In this document: positions 24,097 to 36,191 of the stretch, piece after piece
Position numbering within the stretch: the first letter of the stretch is position 1
Layout of the letters: each line of letters starts with the position of its first letter
Program-made: the position numbers and the translations under genes
Source: Symsagittifera roscoffensis
Taxonomy: Eukaryota > Xenacoelomorpha > Acoela > Convolutidae
Direction: 5' to 3'
Assembly (NCBI RefSeq): GCF_963678635.1
Contig: NC_087067.1
Span: forward strand, 23,009,547 to 23,073,546
Length of the DNA stretch: 64,000 bases
The notes under the pieces: model-generated
Told to the model about the DNA's origin: nothing
What the model saw: only the letters and a program-made list of their open reading frames with translations
Database searches by the model: none

Positions 24097-25830
24097 TGTG
24101 ACATTCAATGAGAATGCCGTCAAAATGCATTTCCAATTCGAATTTTCATTGCAGCTTCTGAGTGATAAAAGTGACGGTTTTGGCTGATTAGTGCTTGTCT
24201 TAATCTGACGATTTGAAGAATCAGTAATATTTAACTTGGCTTGACATGTTGATTTTAAAAAACTTGATTTGAGCGTGAAAAACACGTAAGAATTTGAGAT
24301 TTCGCGACAACTGAAACTGCGAAAAAAAACAACGATATTCGTTGGAACAGAACGGGTGAACGGCAATTGTGTGATACTGATCAAAATTGAAACAGGAACA
24401 ACTGTTGTAAGACCATTCCGAGTGTTAACGATTGTGCCGCTACAATCGTTTCAAAGCAAATTCCGAGAACCCGGAACGGTGTTGGGACGACGTGACCAGC
24501 CTTCCGGAATGAGATAAAACAGCTCCTTGTCCGGATTCAAGAATCAGGAAGCGTCTCGGGAAGAGAACTCAAATATTATTTTAACTTACTTTTAGCTTGA
24601 TGAGGATGTCCTGAGTTGAATTTAATTAACATCGAACTCATTTTCAGATATTTAGAAGCCAGGAATTGAGGGAAATGGTTGATCCATCTCCGATGGGAAT
24701 GATGATTTTTATCTACTGAACAGAAACAATGGTAAAATAATAAATAAGAAGTAGCCCTGTTTTTAGGTGTGTCCTCGTGGTCTGTGACCTCGTGGTCGGA
24801 AGCCATGAGCTCACTATATTTACATGTAATTAAGTTAATCTGAGCGTTCTGGACGAAGCCGGAAAAAGTAACGTTTTTGTCGACCCGATGTTGAAAGAAC
24901 CACACAAAAAAGTGGCTTTGGCAGAGACAGTTAGCAGCATGAAGAGCTGTGTTTAGACGCTAACCAGTCGTTTTACATCCTGGCTTTGTTTTCCGTCGTT
25001 ATAAAATTCCGGGCGAATATTTCGTAGATGTTTTCATGGCGCTCCTGGGTGTTGCTCTTTTTAACATCATGACCGGCAGAGCCGGTAACGAGCACTCCGC
25101 GACGAGCGGATGCTCCAATTAAAACCCTAACCACAGGGGTGAAAGGGTAGTTCGGAATGCGGAAGCCTTCCGGATTGGCAAATCTAGCTTTTCAACCCAG
25201 TTGAGACCGAAAAGTCACGTATCGGGAAGGGTGGCGGGGTGAGCCGTCCCGTCGTTCCCTGAGCGGTATATGACCGAAAACACTTGAAGATATACAGGAA
25301 ACCAAACAAAAAGTCGTATAGTACCTACGAAAAAACCATGAACATAAAAAAAACACCAAAAACAGTAAAAAAAAATTAAATTCTTGGAAATCATCCCCCA
25401 GACGAGATGCGAGCCGACCCTCCCGTTTGTTGATTATAGATTTTTTGTTGTTACAGAAATTTATATCAAACAGGAACGTTACGAGCAAAATTGTGGCCCG
25501 TTTCTGGTGCTTTTACAGTAGGGTTGTTTGAGTATTTAAGCACGTTAATGCTATTTTGCGCTCAATCCGGATGGGTCTTGGAATTAAAGCGGGAGACTGA
25601 TCCAACAAGCAGTGCAGGGAGCAGCAGGAAGGGTCTCAAGGACAACAACAATCGACTGTTGGGTATCTTTAACAAGTTTTGTATCCCTTTTGGTACAGTA
25701 ATTAAGATATCAATCTGTGGGAGTCTCGACCATGACTGCACTTAAGTAACCCTCCACCGAGTTGCGAATTTCAGAGTTAAGCACCTTAATTCGAATAATG
25801 AACAAACCCAGAGGGGTTTAATTTTAATAG
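24097..25830 (+). repeat. 5' LTR of the main element
   Basis: It starts TGTGACATTCAATGAGAATGCC, cut here to the first 20 bases as TGTGACATTCAATGAGAATG; the 3' copies start TGTGCCATTTGACCAGAATG at 50529 and 52133, directly after GTCCGGGGAGTA, a plausible polypurine tract. Shared internal blocks are GAACGGCAATTGTG, GCCGCTACAATCGTT, GACGTGACCAGCCTTCCGG and TTGATCCATCTCCGAT. The right end is placed by similarity to the minus-strand LTR tail (GCGAATTTCAGAGTTAAG near 25765) and is uncertain. I could not identify a primer-binding site. Confidence 0.7.
25525..25545 (+). promoter_or_regulatory. TATA-like box of the 5' LTR
   Basis: GTTTGAGTATTTAAGCACG, with TATTTAAG at 25533-25540. It is conserved in position and flanks with the inverted LTR at 21508-21515. 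Transcription would be expected to start about 25-30 nt downstream. Confidence 0.55.
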
Positions 25831-26934
25831 TATTTTTAATTAAACTGCCTGTATTAATACTTCTATATCGTTTTTTCTTGAAAAACATAGCAAACAGACC
25901 GGTTTTTAGGGTCAAAAAAATGATAATTTGATCCCCCCACAAATCGCGATTTTTGAGACACGATATTTTTTTGAACGGAAAAAAGCGCTAAATTGGTTAG
26001 TTACGTCGTAACTGCACTAGTATATTAAGTGGAACCATTTAGTATTAGTTCGGACTTGGTTGGAATTAAATGGGTACCGAAAACCCTATTTTCGTGATTT
26101 TTGAAAAACAAAACGCAACAAAATAAAAAAAAATTGAAATTTTTGCGTTAGGGCAACAAAAATTGTTGTTCGGACAACGCTCATTAATGAATCGACCGAT
26201 TTTTAAACCTGTTTGGCAATAACCTTCCGGGCCCCAGAAAAATCGAACTTAACGTGTTTGATTTAGTGGATTCGTCAATCCGTAATGGTCCAAATATCAT
26301 TAATTTTTGGCAAATTTTTTCTGCTGGAACGCTTTAGACCGAGTTTTTTTTTGTATTGAACTAGAAGAGTACAGGCTTTCTGAGCTCGGATCAATCTTTT
26401 TTAGGTCAAAAGACAAGAATTGCGAAAAAAGGAAACTAAAAGTTGGAAATTTTCAGAAAACCTTAGAAAAAAGGCGTTTTGGAAATTTGGAATTACTGGA
26501 CAGATCCAGTTGAACTTTGTACCATTAGAACAGCAATTTGGTGAGTTTACTAATAAAGCCTTTAATTAGCAAAAAAAGTAAGCATAGAAAATTTTTAAGG
26601 TTGTTTTTAACAAAATTAACAATTTGTGAAGGTGGATCCTTCACGTTTTGTAAAATAAATTTTGGGAAAGCCCTTATTCCTCTACCAAAGGGTAGTGACG
26701 GTTGAATGAGGCAATTTTACGCTGTTCTCGAGAAAAAGAAAGGGCTAAGGAACCCAGAAAACGATAGTCGAGTCAAAACTAAGCTATTTGTAAGACCCTT
26801 CACAGTTCAGGAGAACAGTCAAATAAGCAGCTTAGCTTCAATCCGGAAGGGTCTAGGGCCGGAATAAACCCTTCCTAGTTAGTTCATTTAGCATAATAGA
26901 CTCGGAGACCGTATCAGGAAGGGTCTTGGGTGTG
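25831..26934 (+). other. 5' leader of the main element
   Basis: Long untranslated leader with no convincing gene. Short blocks resemble the minus-strand leader at 21.2-20.8 kb (for example TTTTTGCGTTAG). Scattered CCGGAAGGGTC-type motifs occur (near 26230, 26840, 26910), ahead of the dense array that follows. Confidence 0.5.
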
Positions 26935-27330
26935 ATTGTTAAACGCCCCGGAAAAGCACTTTTACAAACCGGGAGGGGTCCCAATCCGGAAGGGTCCTAG
27001 TTTTGCCAATCCCGAAAGGTCCCAGTTTCGACAATCCGGAAGGGTCCCAATTTTTCAAATCCGGAAGGGTCCTAATTTTGCCAATCCGGAAAGGTCTCAT
27101 ATTTACCAATCCGGAAGGGTCCCAATTTTTCCAATCCGGAAGGGTCCTAGATTTGCCAATCCCGAAAGGTCCCAGTTTCGACAATCCGGAAGGGTCCCAA
27201 TTTTTCAAATCCGGAAGGGTCCTAATTTTGCCAATCCGGAAAGGTCTCATATTTACCAATCCGAAAGGGTCCTATTTTGCCAATTCGGAAGGGTCCTTTT
27301 TTGCCAATCCGAAAGGGTACCGGAAATTTT
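26935..27330 (+). repeat. CCGGAAGGGTC minisatellite in the leader
   Basis: About 13 copies of a 30-bp unit, (A/C)AATCCGGAAGGGTCC plus a variable T-rich half. A higher-order period of 150 bp (five units) shows from the repeat of TTGCCAATCCCGAAAGG at 27003 and 27153. Thirty is a multiple of three, so long open frames appear on both strands; these are repeat by-products. The core CCGGAAG matches the known ETS-type transcription factor core, but binding is only an inference. Confidence 0.85.
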
Positions 27331-27584
27331 TAAATAAGAATAGAACGGAGGTGGTTTCAGGGATCCTAAAACTTAAGAAGACGAAAGAAAGGTAAACAGT
27401 AAAAAGTATTAGCTATTAGGAACCAGGCTAGAAACCAGTGACTGCACTGGTAACTTGCTTTTACATAAATCGGGAGGGACGTGGAATGGAAGAGAGTGGG
27501 AACAGAAGATTGGCAAGTGAATCTACTCCGGTAGAACAAGGCCAAGTATTTGCCACTTCCACCGGGACTCTAGATTGAGAAGAA
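27331..27584 (+). other. Leader between minisatellite and gag
   Basis: Non-coding; contains GAACCAGGCTAGAAACCAGTG and purine-rich runs. The ATG at 27585 opens the first sizeable gag stretch. Confidence 0.4.
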
Positions 27585-29869
27585 ATGTCGGCGCTATCCG
27601 ACATCTCGAATGAAAACCTAGCGACAACAACATCACCCACTGATAAAACCATTATGCACGGGATGGTCGAGAAAAGGGCAACGTCGTCCTCGTTTTCAGA
27701 ACGAGTAAAGAACACTTTGGGAAACTTCTTCCCCTTTACTATGGGAACGGATACAGGTGATGAAATAGAAACCCAAGGAGAGGAGGAGGACGAAGACGAG
27801 CAAGATGACTTCGGATCTCAACTAAGCCTCAACAGCTCGACTCATGAAAATCCAGCACCCACCAACAGGAAAACTGGATCTTCGGACCGATTTGGTGTAG
27901 TCAGGACAATAAACAAGACCATATATGCATCACAGCAGTCAAGAGAGTTTGTGATTTTTACGAATTCGGAAGTGCAACCTGGAATCAACAGGAACACAGG
28001 GTCAAGTAAACCACCAATGGAACCAGAAGTGGATTATAAAGAAACTTCGAGACAGAGAGGTAAGACTCGGGTATCGACTACTACTAAACTGTCTGGAACC
28101 AATAGGGTGAAAACACCACTAGTGACGCCATCAGTGGAAGAAAGGACTCAATTGAAGAGGCCTTGACTAGCATGTTGGACAGTATAGAAGAACAGAACGA
28201 ATAGATGTCCCTAAGAATGAGTGAAATGGAGAGGGCAGTCCACGTCGAGAGAGAAAGCTTGCGGGAAGAGATCAACCGCAACAGGCAAGAAGTCAGCAGA
28301 AGTGAAAAACGCTTGAAGGAGAGGACGGATGTACATTTGGCCAAAAACATGTCGCGGATGACGAGGGAAGCTGAGCAAAGAGAGGTACGACTGAGAGACG
28401 ATATGGAGAAGTTAAGAAGTCACTCAGGCTATCATGGATAGGTTGGAGGGGCTCGAGGAGTAGACAAGCAACCCCAGGACAACAGGGAGCCGAGAATGAA
28501 CTTCAATGAATAAGCTAACAAAGAAGCACATATGGATTCACGGGAGGTCAGGGCAGTTCATCCAGCTATGCCACAGGGAATAACAGGCCGAGGGGCCAAA
28601 TATCAGAGGAGATTCAAATGGCAACAGACCGAACTCAAACGAGAGACCGATGCAGAACGCAAATGCGACTGGGAGATGTGAGTCTTGCGGATCAAGGTAG
28701 GAATTGTCCCAGCGACTCGAACATTAAGGAAAATCCGGAGCTCCTATCGGAGGGCAATGACGCTCAAGCGGGGCATACGTGAGATGCAGCTACAGCGTTT
28801 GAACCCCTGAACAGGTCCATTGAAAATTTCCTGACGATGTTATCTAGGACCAGTGATCGCAGCGAGATGTCCAGGAAGGTATCTAAGAAACCAAGATGCT
28901 ATAAAGACGAATATGACGGCTGTATTGATACCTGGATAAAAGTCATGAAACTGCATTTTGAGGAAGAAGACGTAGCAGAAAAGCAAGAATTCACTGCGCT
29001 CACTAGCAACCTGGAAGTGGCAGCCCTAAATTGTTCAATGGTCAAAAAGCAATACCAGCGGGACACAGCTGAAAAGATCTTTGAAATCTTGTTCAATCGT
29101 TTTGGCTCAGAGGTACAAGGACACCAAGCAATTATGCGCTTCGAGAAACAAAGGCAACGTGGAGATGAAACAATTGACAAAATTCTCGATGATCTGGAGA
29201 TGCTTAGAAGGCGCAGTCAACCAGATGAGTCGAAAAGCAGGATGAATCTAGCAGTAGCCTCAAAATTCATCGATGGTGTGAAAAATGATGAGCTTCGAAC
29301 TATGTTGGCAAAACATTACACACCACTCTCAACCAATGCGCCAACACCAGAAGAATTGAGACTGAAATCCAAGGACTATCTTTCACTAAAGCCTCCTTTG
29401 AGATCTGGATATTCAAAAACAATTATCGTTAACAATGGGCCAGCTAACCAGGGTAACAAGTCGTACAAACAAAGGGACGATATGGACAAGAGACGCACTT
29501 GTGCAAATTGCAGTTCGACGGACCATCATGTATCAGCATGCCAAACCTACAAACAGGGCATAAAAATGATAGGCCTCGAGGATGAAAATGCGTCAGAAGT
29601 CGATCATGAAGATTTCATGAGAGGAGTAATTGCGAAACTCGGCCCCAAATGTTTCTTTTGTATCTTGGAGTGTCATTTCAAATCGGATTGTCCACAATTT
29701 TGGGATGCTGTGGCAGACCTCAAGCATCCAAGGCATGAAGAAGCTTTCTCAGGTGTAAAAGCCAGCAAGGCATCCCTGTTGAGTGAAGCCGAGGCACGCT
29801 GGAAAGAGAAACCGCTAGAGCTGGCGACAAAAAAAGATGCAGGCAGTAACTGAAAAAGTGCGTGAACCT
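27585..29869 (+). pseudogene. gag: gag region, first copy (main element)
   Basis: The N-terminal stretch (27585-28166) is acidic and low-complexity (TQGEEEDEDEQDDFG). A charged coiled-coil segment follows (28205-28441, VERESLREEINRNRQEVSR). A capsid-like helical stretch (28837 onward) has DTWIKVMKLHFEEEDVAEK and ILFNRFGSEVQGHQAIM, as in Ty3/gypsy gag. Near its end are two knuckles of the CX2CX4HX4C type or close to it: CANCSSTDHHVSAC and CFFCILECHFKSDC. Gag proteins package the element RNA. Part of a fossil element and broken. Confidence 0.75.
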
Positions 29870-30337
29870 GAACCAGTGACAGCGGCATATGATTTCAAGA
29901 TCGACTATAGGGCAGCAGCGAGAGTTGCTTTAAACAGAGTCCAACAGAAATTGGTGACAAAGGAGATAGACCAAAAAGTGAAGCTCGAACTAGAAAATGA
30001 GAAATTTCAGGAGAGGCTAAACGCCTTTGAAGCATCGGATGAGGAAAAAACAAAAGCACTAAGCAGTTTGAGCATGAATGTGATTTCCGGGCAGATGTTC
30101 GGCATGGTGCCACAAGGAAGCAAAATACAGTCAATAATCTCAGTGGCGCGACATCAGGTGATCAGGAGCCTAGAAGAACCCTCAGAGTTCACTATGATGC
30201 TTTTGGATACATGTGCAGATTATCTGAGACAAGTAGAGCCACGCACTGAGTCAAGGGTTGTGCGAGCCTTGTTGACAACGGGTGGCCCTCGAAGAAAGAA
30301 ACTCCACAGGAAAGACACAGGTATCGACTACTACTAA
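29837..30337 (+). pseudogene. Region between gag knuckles and RT, first copy
   Basis: An open stretch with YRAAARVALNRVQQKLV and a charged helix KVKLELENEKFQERLNAFE, then SEFTMMLLDTCADYL. It follows gag directly. A retropepsin-like protease would be expected hereabouts; the LLDT text is only suggestive. Confidence 0.45.
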
Positions 30338-30455
30338 ACTGCCTGGAACCAATAGGGTGAAACCACCACTAGTGACGCCATCAGTGGATGAAAGGGCATC
30401 AATTGAAGAGGCCTTGACTAGCATAGTGGACAGTATAGAAGAACAGAACGAATAG

Positions 30456-32840
30456 ATGTCCCTAAGAATGAGTGAAATGGAGAGGGCAGTCCACGTCGAG
30501 AGAGAAAGCTTGCGGGAAGAGATCAACCGCAACAGGCAGGAAGTCAGCAGAAGTGAAAAACGCTTGAAGGAGAGGACGGATGTACACTTGGCCAAAAACT
30601 TGTCGCGGATGACGAGGGAAGCTGAGCAAAGAGAAGTACGACTGAGAGACGATATGGAGAAGTTAGGAAGTCACTCAGGCTATCATGGATAGGTTGGAGG
30701 GGCTCCTCGGAAACAGGAGTGGATCGAGGAGTAGACAAGCAACCCCAGGACAACAGGGAGCCGAGAATGAACTTCAATGAATAAGCTAACAAAGAAGCGC
30801 ATATGGATTCACGGGAGGTCAGGGCAGTTCATCCAGCTATGCCACAGGGAATAACAGACCGAGGGGCCAAATATCAGAGGAGGTTCAAATGGCAACAGAC
30901 CGACCTCAAACGAGAGACCGATGCAGAACGCAAATGCGACTGGGAGATGTGATTCTACAAGCTGGAGTCTTGCGGATCAAGGTAGGAATTGTCCCAGCGA
31001 CTCGAACATTAGGAAAATCCGGAGCTCCTATCGGAGGGCAATGACGCTCAAGCGGGGCATACACGAGATGCAATTTCAACCCTACAGCGCTTGAACCCCT
31101 GAACAGGTCCATGAAAAATTTCCTGACGATGTTATCTAGGACCAGTGATCGCAGCGAGAGGTCCAGGAAGGTATCTAAGAAACCAAGATGCTATAAAGAC
31201 GAATATTACGGCTGTATAGATACCTGGATAAAAGTCATGAAACTGCATTTTGAGGAAGAAGACGTAGCAGAAAAGCAAGAATTCACTGCGCTCATTAGCA
31301 ACCTGGAAGGGACAGCCCTAAATTGTTCAATGGTCAAAAAACAATAAAAGCGGGACACAGCTGAGAAGATCTTTGAAATCTTGTTCAATCGTTTTGGCTC
31401 AGAAGTACAAGGACACCAAGCAATTATGCGCTTCGAGAAACAAAGGCAACGTAGAGATGAAACAATTGACAAAATTCTAGATGATCTGGAGATGCTTAGA
31501 AGGAGCAGTCAACCAGATGAGTCGAAAAGCAGGATGAATCTAGCAGTAGCCTCATAATTCATCGATGGTGTGAAAAATGATGAGCTTCGAACTATGTTGG
31601 CAACACATTACCACTCTCAACCAATGCGCGAACACCAGAAGAATTGAGACTGAAATCCGAGGAATATCTTTCACTAAAGCCTCCATTGAGATCTGGATAT
31701 TTCAAAAACAATTATCGTTAACAATGGGCCAGCTAACCAGGGTAACAAGTCGTACAAACAAAGGGACGATATGGACAAGAGACGCACTTGTGCAAATTGC
31801 AGTTCGACGGACCATCATGTATCAGCATGCCAAACCTACAAACAAGGCATGAAAGCGATAGGCCTCGAGGATGAAAATGCGTCAGAAGTCGATCATGAAG
31901 ATTTCATGAGAGGAGTAATTGCAAAATTCGGCCCCAGGTGTTTCTTTTGTATCTTGGAGTGTCATTTTAAATCGGATTGTCCACAGTTTTGGGATGCTGT
32001 GGCAGACCTCAAGCATCCAAGACAAGAAGAAGCTTTATCAGGTGTAAAATCCAGCAAAGCATGCCTGTTGAGTGAAGCCGAGGCACGCAGGAAAGAGAAA
32101 CCACTAGAGCTGGCAACAAAAAAAGATGCAGGCAGTAACTGAAAAAATGCGTGAACCTGAACCAGTGACTGCGGCAGATGATTTCAAGATCGACTGTAGG
32201 GCAGCAGCGAGAGATGCTTTAAACAGAGTCCAACAAAAATTGGTGACAAAGGAGATAGACCAAAAAGTGAAGCTCGAACTAGAAAACGAGAAATTTCAGG
32301 AGAGGCTGAACGCCTTCGAAGCAGTTTGAGCATGAATATGATTTCCGGGCAGATGTTTGGCATGGTGCCACAAGAAAGCAAAATACAGTCAATAATCTCA
32401 GTGACTGCGGCAGATGATTTCAAGATCGACTATAGGGCAGCAGCGAGAGATGTTTTAAACAGAGTCCAACAAAAATTGGTGACAGAGGAGATAGGCCAAA
32501 AAGTGAAGCTCGAACTACAAAATGAGAATTTTCAGGAGAGGCTGAACGCTTTCGAAGCATCGGAGGAGGAAAAAAACAAAAGTACGAAGCAGTTTGAGCA
32601 TGGATGTAATTTCCGGGCAGATGTTCGGCATGGTGCCACAAGGAAGCAAATACAGTCAATAATCTCAGTGGCGGGACATCAGGTGATCAGGAACCTAAGT
32701 GAACCTTCAGAGTTCACTATCATGCTTTTGGATACATGTGCAGATACATGTGCAGAGACAAGTAGAGCCACGCATTGAGTCAAGGACTGTGCGAGCGTTG
32801 ATGACAACGGGTGGCCCTCGAATAAAGAAGCTCCACAGGC
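30456..32840 (+). pseudogene. gag: gag region, duplicated copy
   Basis: Repeats the coiled coil (30456-30692), capsid-like stretch (from 31111), knuckle pair (31771-32142) and following helical stretch of the first gag copy. More decayed than the first copy. Confidence 0.7.
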
Positions 32841-33520
32841 ATTACGTGGAAGTCTATTGACCATATCAAGTGATCTTGAACATGGACGGGATCAGTATCT
32901 ATACTAGGACCTACATCACAACTGATAGTGACCAAATAGGACAGATTTACTTGGGTCAAGAAGAACTTAAGGTCCATTGAGTCGGCCATGACACCATGAT
33001 AGAGCAAGATGCGGTACACATAGGATACGAACCAGATGTGACTGCACATCTGCTAGACACCAATGGGAAAATAAGGATCGGGTCAATAAGGATTAGAAAT
33101 CCGGACGGGAAGTAAGTTAAGCGACCGATTAATAGAATAATAACGGATGAGAACAAGGTGCCAATTTTTTTGGACAGAAAAAAAACTACAGCCGCGACAG
33201 GCTGTTGTAGCGGTTTTTAGGATGAGAAATTTAAACTCATTAAGTGATATTAAACAGTTTTGTTTGGTCCCAACCCAAATAATCAACGAACAGTGATTTT
33301 GGGCCGGAGCTTTTCAGTAACACGAAACGGACTGTATGCAAGTGTGTTATTGAACACACTGGACACCACAGTTTCAATCCAGCGTGGAAAGAAACTTGGC
33401 TTTGCTTTGCCGATGAGGACCGACCATGGGGAGACAATATACTTGAAAAGACATAATGTGAAGGACTGTCCCAGCCATGCCAATAAAGATATGATTTTAA
33501 AGAGAACTAAATGAATTGAA
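32841..33520 (+). pseudogene. Region upstream of RT (protease-proximal)
   Basis: Short open stretches, one (33260-33514) with VTRNGLYASVLLNTLD and QRGKKLGFALPMRTD. Such text lies between protease and RT in related gypsy polyproteins; function is inferred from position only. Fossil. Confidence 0.4.
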
Positions 33521-33639
33521 ATCTTTTAATAAACTGTTTTCAATGAAATCCAAACGGATGACGGCTTATCGAGCTGCTCGATTTTTCCGGAACCCACCTC
33601 GTCATATGAACTAGAAGCCGACAAACAGGTTTTGCCGGA

Positions 33640-34950
33640 GATAGAACACTTGAAATGGAAAATAAGTGAGGGTGAGTTTGAAATATTTAGGGCGGCTTTA
33701 AATCGGAACTCGGATGTTTTTTCAAGGCGGATATCGGTTGTTGCAATTTTGTCGAAACGGAAATCGAATTAAAAGAGGGCGCCGTTCCCCATAGTGAAAT
33801 TGCAAGCCGCATGACACCTCACAAATTGGAGGCGTGCAGATTGGAAAAAGCTGTTTTGCTTGGATATGACATGATAGAACCCTCGAAGTCGCATTGGACA
33901 TGTGGGGTGGTCATGGCCAAAAAACAAGGTTGAAGCTTAAGTTTTGGTTACCTGAACGATACCTACCCGATACTGCGGATAGATGAGAGCATCTCAAAAC
34001 TTGGTGATGCCAAGTTCTTCACAACACTGGACTTGGGCTCTGCGTTCTGGCAGGTCCCTCTGCGGAAGAAGGACAGAGAAAAGACTGGATTTGCATGTGA
34101 ATTGGGGTTGTACCAGTGGAAGAGGATGCCCTTTGGCTTATGCAACGCCACAGCGACCTTTCAAAGACTAATGGCTGAGGCTTTGACCAGAGAAACGAAG
34201 AAGTACGGGAATCTTGTGATGTGCTACGTGGATGACGTGGTTATAGCAATATAGCAACACCCACCTTGGCAGGCCACATTAATAGACTCGATGAGGTCTT
34301 TGGTTGCATGAAAAGACCGGGCTTGAAATGCAAACCAACGAAAAATGAAAATTTTAGGGATTTGATTAAGTACCTGGGAAGAATGGTGGACAGGCATGCG
34401 TAAGGCCTGACCCGGAAGCAGTGGAAGCCGTGTTAACATGGAAGGCCCCCAGAATGGACACACATCTCATGAGCTTCCTGGAGTTTACCAATTACTATCG
34501 TGAGTTCGCAAAAGGATACGCAGGCAAGGTGTATACCATGCGAAGACTGATGCGCAATAAAGAAAAGAAGTTCGAATGGAACGAAGAAAAGAAGAAGCTC
34601 AACCAGCCTTCGAGAATAAAAAGCGGGAACTAGATGAAATAAGGTGCACCGAAGGCAGAAGTATTCGCAATAGTTACACTCTTGGCGCAGTACCGCGCAT
34701 ACTTAGAGAGCGCTCCCTTTAAGCTACGCGTGAACAATAGAGAGTTATCCTGGTTGAAGACGTACTCGATGGACCAGAGCTATATTGGTCGATGGATAGT
34801 GAGGTTAGACGGCTACCACATGATATTCGAGCTCAGGATGCGTGAAAAACACCAGAATGCTGACAACCTCAGCAAGAAGACTGAGTTTATGAAAGACTGG
34901 AATAGAAGCAAGCCAATCAGGCGGAAATTAATGAAGAGCTCTCGTTTCTG
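33640..34950 (+). pseudogene. pol: Reverse transcriptase and RNase H (Ty3/gypsy pol)
   Basis: RT palm landmarks are FFTTLDLGSAFWQVPL (34015-34062), MPFGLCNATATFQRLM and VMCYVDDVVIAI (to about 34250), the last carrying the YVDD active-site box. The thumb/connection text EFTNYYREFAKGYA follows. RNase H landmarks near 34.66-34.9 kb are AEVFAIVTLLAQYRAYL and KHQNADNLSKK. The order and motifs are those of Ty3/gypsy. The enzyme would copy element RNA into DNA and remove the RNA strand. Broken. Confidence 0.85.
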
Positions 34951-36180
34951 AACAAAAAATTTATGAAGCGCTTCCCTTGACAAGATGGTTGGACACATCT
35001 GGACATCCAATTCCGGGACAACCCGAGTTACCGGTGGAGGAGGCAGCAGAAATAAAGATCTTATCACAGAAGGACCTAGTGCCTTTGGATCTGTTGGTCT
35101 AACAGGAACTCTCTCGTATGAACATAAACAGCTTCTCATTACTGGACAAAACAGTGCAGGTCACACCGCAAGTGATGCGGATGCTGGGTGGATTGCTGCA
35201 GAAAGAAGTAACTAGAGATGACCCCGAATGGGCAGCAGCCATGGCATCGCCGACAGTCAGAGAGAAAGTGAAGATCATGCCATCGAGGCGCCAACACAAG
35301 AAAAACGAAAGAAATTGTAGGACGGTAGCTCAACAACTGGTATCCTCGATTCCTCAGAGCGTTTTGATGAGTACATCAAATAAACAAATGAGCGGGAGAT
35401 CGCAAAACAAAGGAAGACTGTCACCTTTGAGAATGCCGATCAGAAGTGGGGAGAAGTTTAAAAAAATCCGGAACAAAAAAGTTTGTCCGGGGAGAAGGAC
35501 GTCAAAGAAAGTTGTTTAGTCAATGAAAAAAAAAAACCGGAACATGAAAATCTGACCGGGAGTTGGATGTGGAAGAAAATGGTTGTCTGCAGGAACAAGA
35601 ACGGGAGGATAGGATATTGTCTGGTGAGTTTAGATGGATGAGCAGAGCGTATAAATCGGAACCAGCAATGGAGACTTGCTCCGTGGCAGACTCGTCCGTA
35701 GAAAACAACTCGAGAAATTCAGAAATCGACACCTACTCAGACAGGTTCTCCAGCACAGGTTCAGAATTGTCCGAGTTAGCGATACACACGTTACTAGTGG
35801 AGACTCGAACATGAGACTTGAACAGGGAAGTATATCAAGACCCTGACAGTGATCGCTACCTGGACCCAGTGAAAGAGTCTTTGACAACGCAGCCGATGAA
35901 CTGGAAACAATAACGGTATCAAAACGTTCATTGAGCTTGTTACCGCAGAAGGAAGTAGTCAGGACTGATCTTCAACGTTCAAACAAGAGACAGAGCCGTT
36001 GACGGAGATATGGTGCGTAAAGATGGAAGATGACGCACATCAGCCCGATGAGCTGAGTAGTCAATTGAGGGTCATGAAGACGTACTTAAAGGCAAGATAT
36101 AGACTCTCGGACCTACTAAGAGTGCAAAGAAACGACTGAATGACGAGCGATTTGAAAAGGTGGATCAAAAAGGTGGATCA
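34951..36180 (+). pseudogene. Long spacer between RNase H and integrase
   Basis: About 1.2 kb of gypsy-unlike coding text with readable stretches: LDKTVQVTPQVMRMLGGLL and TRDDPEWAAAMASPTVREK (35118-35519), and a Ser-rich acidic stretch with VADSSVENNSRNSEIDTYS (35563-35814). A tether is usual here, but this is longer than expected. Function unknown; fossil. Confidence 0.5.
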
Positions 36181-36191
36181 AAAATGGGATC

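Larger units (their letters stand above)
28071..32840 (+). repeat. Tandem duplication inside gag, 2.25-kb period
   Basis: GTATCGACTACTACTAAACT recurs at 28071 and 30321, exactly 2250 bp apart, and similarity continues to about 30318 and 32840 (GGTGGCCCTCGAA... at both ends). The second copy carries an extra short internal repeat (GTGACTGCGGCAGATGATTT at 32165 and 32401, 236 bp apart). The copies match at well over 90% by eye, younger than the LTR divergence. Confidence 0.85.

Noticed and set aside
26935-27330. CRISPR-like appearance of regularly spaced repeats
   Set aside because: The unit is contiguous, spacers are themselves repeats, and the context is a eukaryotic LTR element.
26936-27395. 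Open frames of about 130 and 106 codons on both strands
   Set aside because: They are translations of the 30-bp minisatellite (period divisible by three), with repeating NPERSQFRQSGRVP-type text. Not a gene.
30180-30240. Retropepsin active site at LLDTCAD
   Set aside because: Text is suggestive but flanks do not resemble a protease fold by eye; kept only as a tentative remark.
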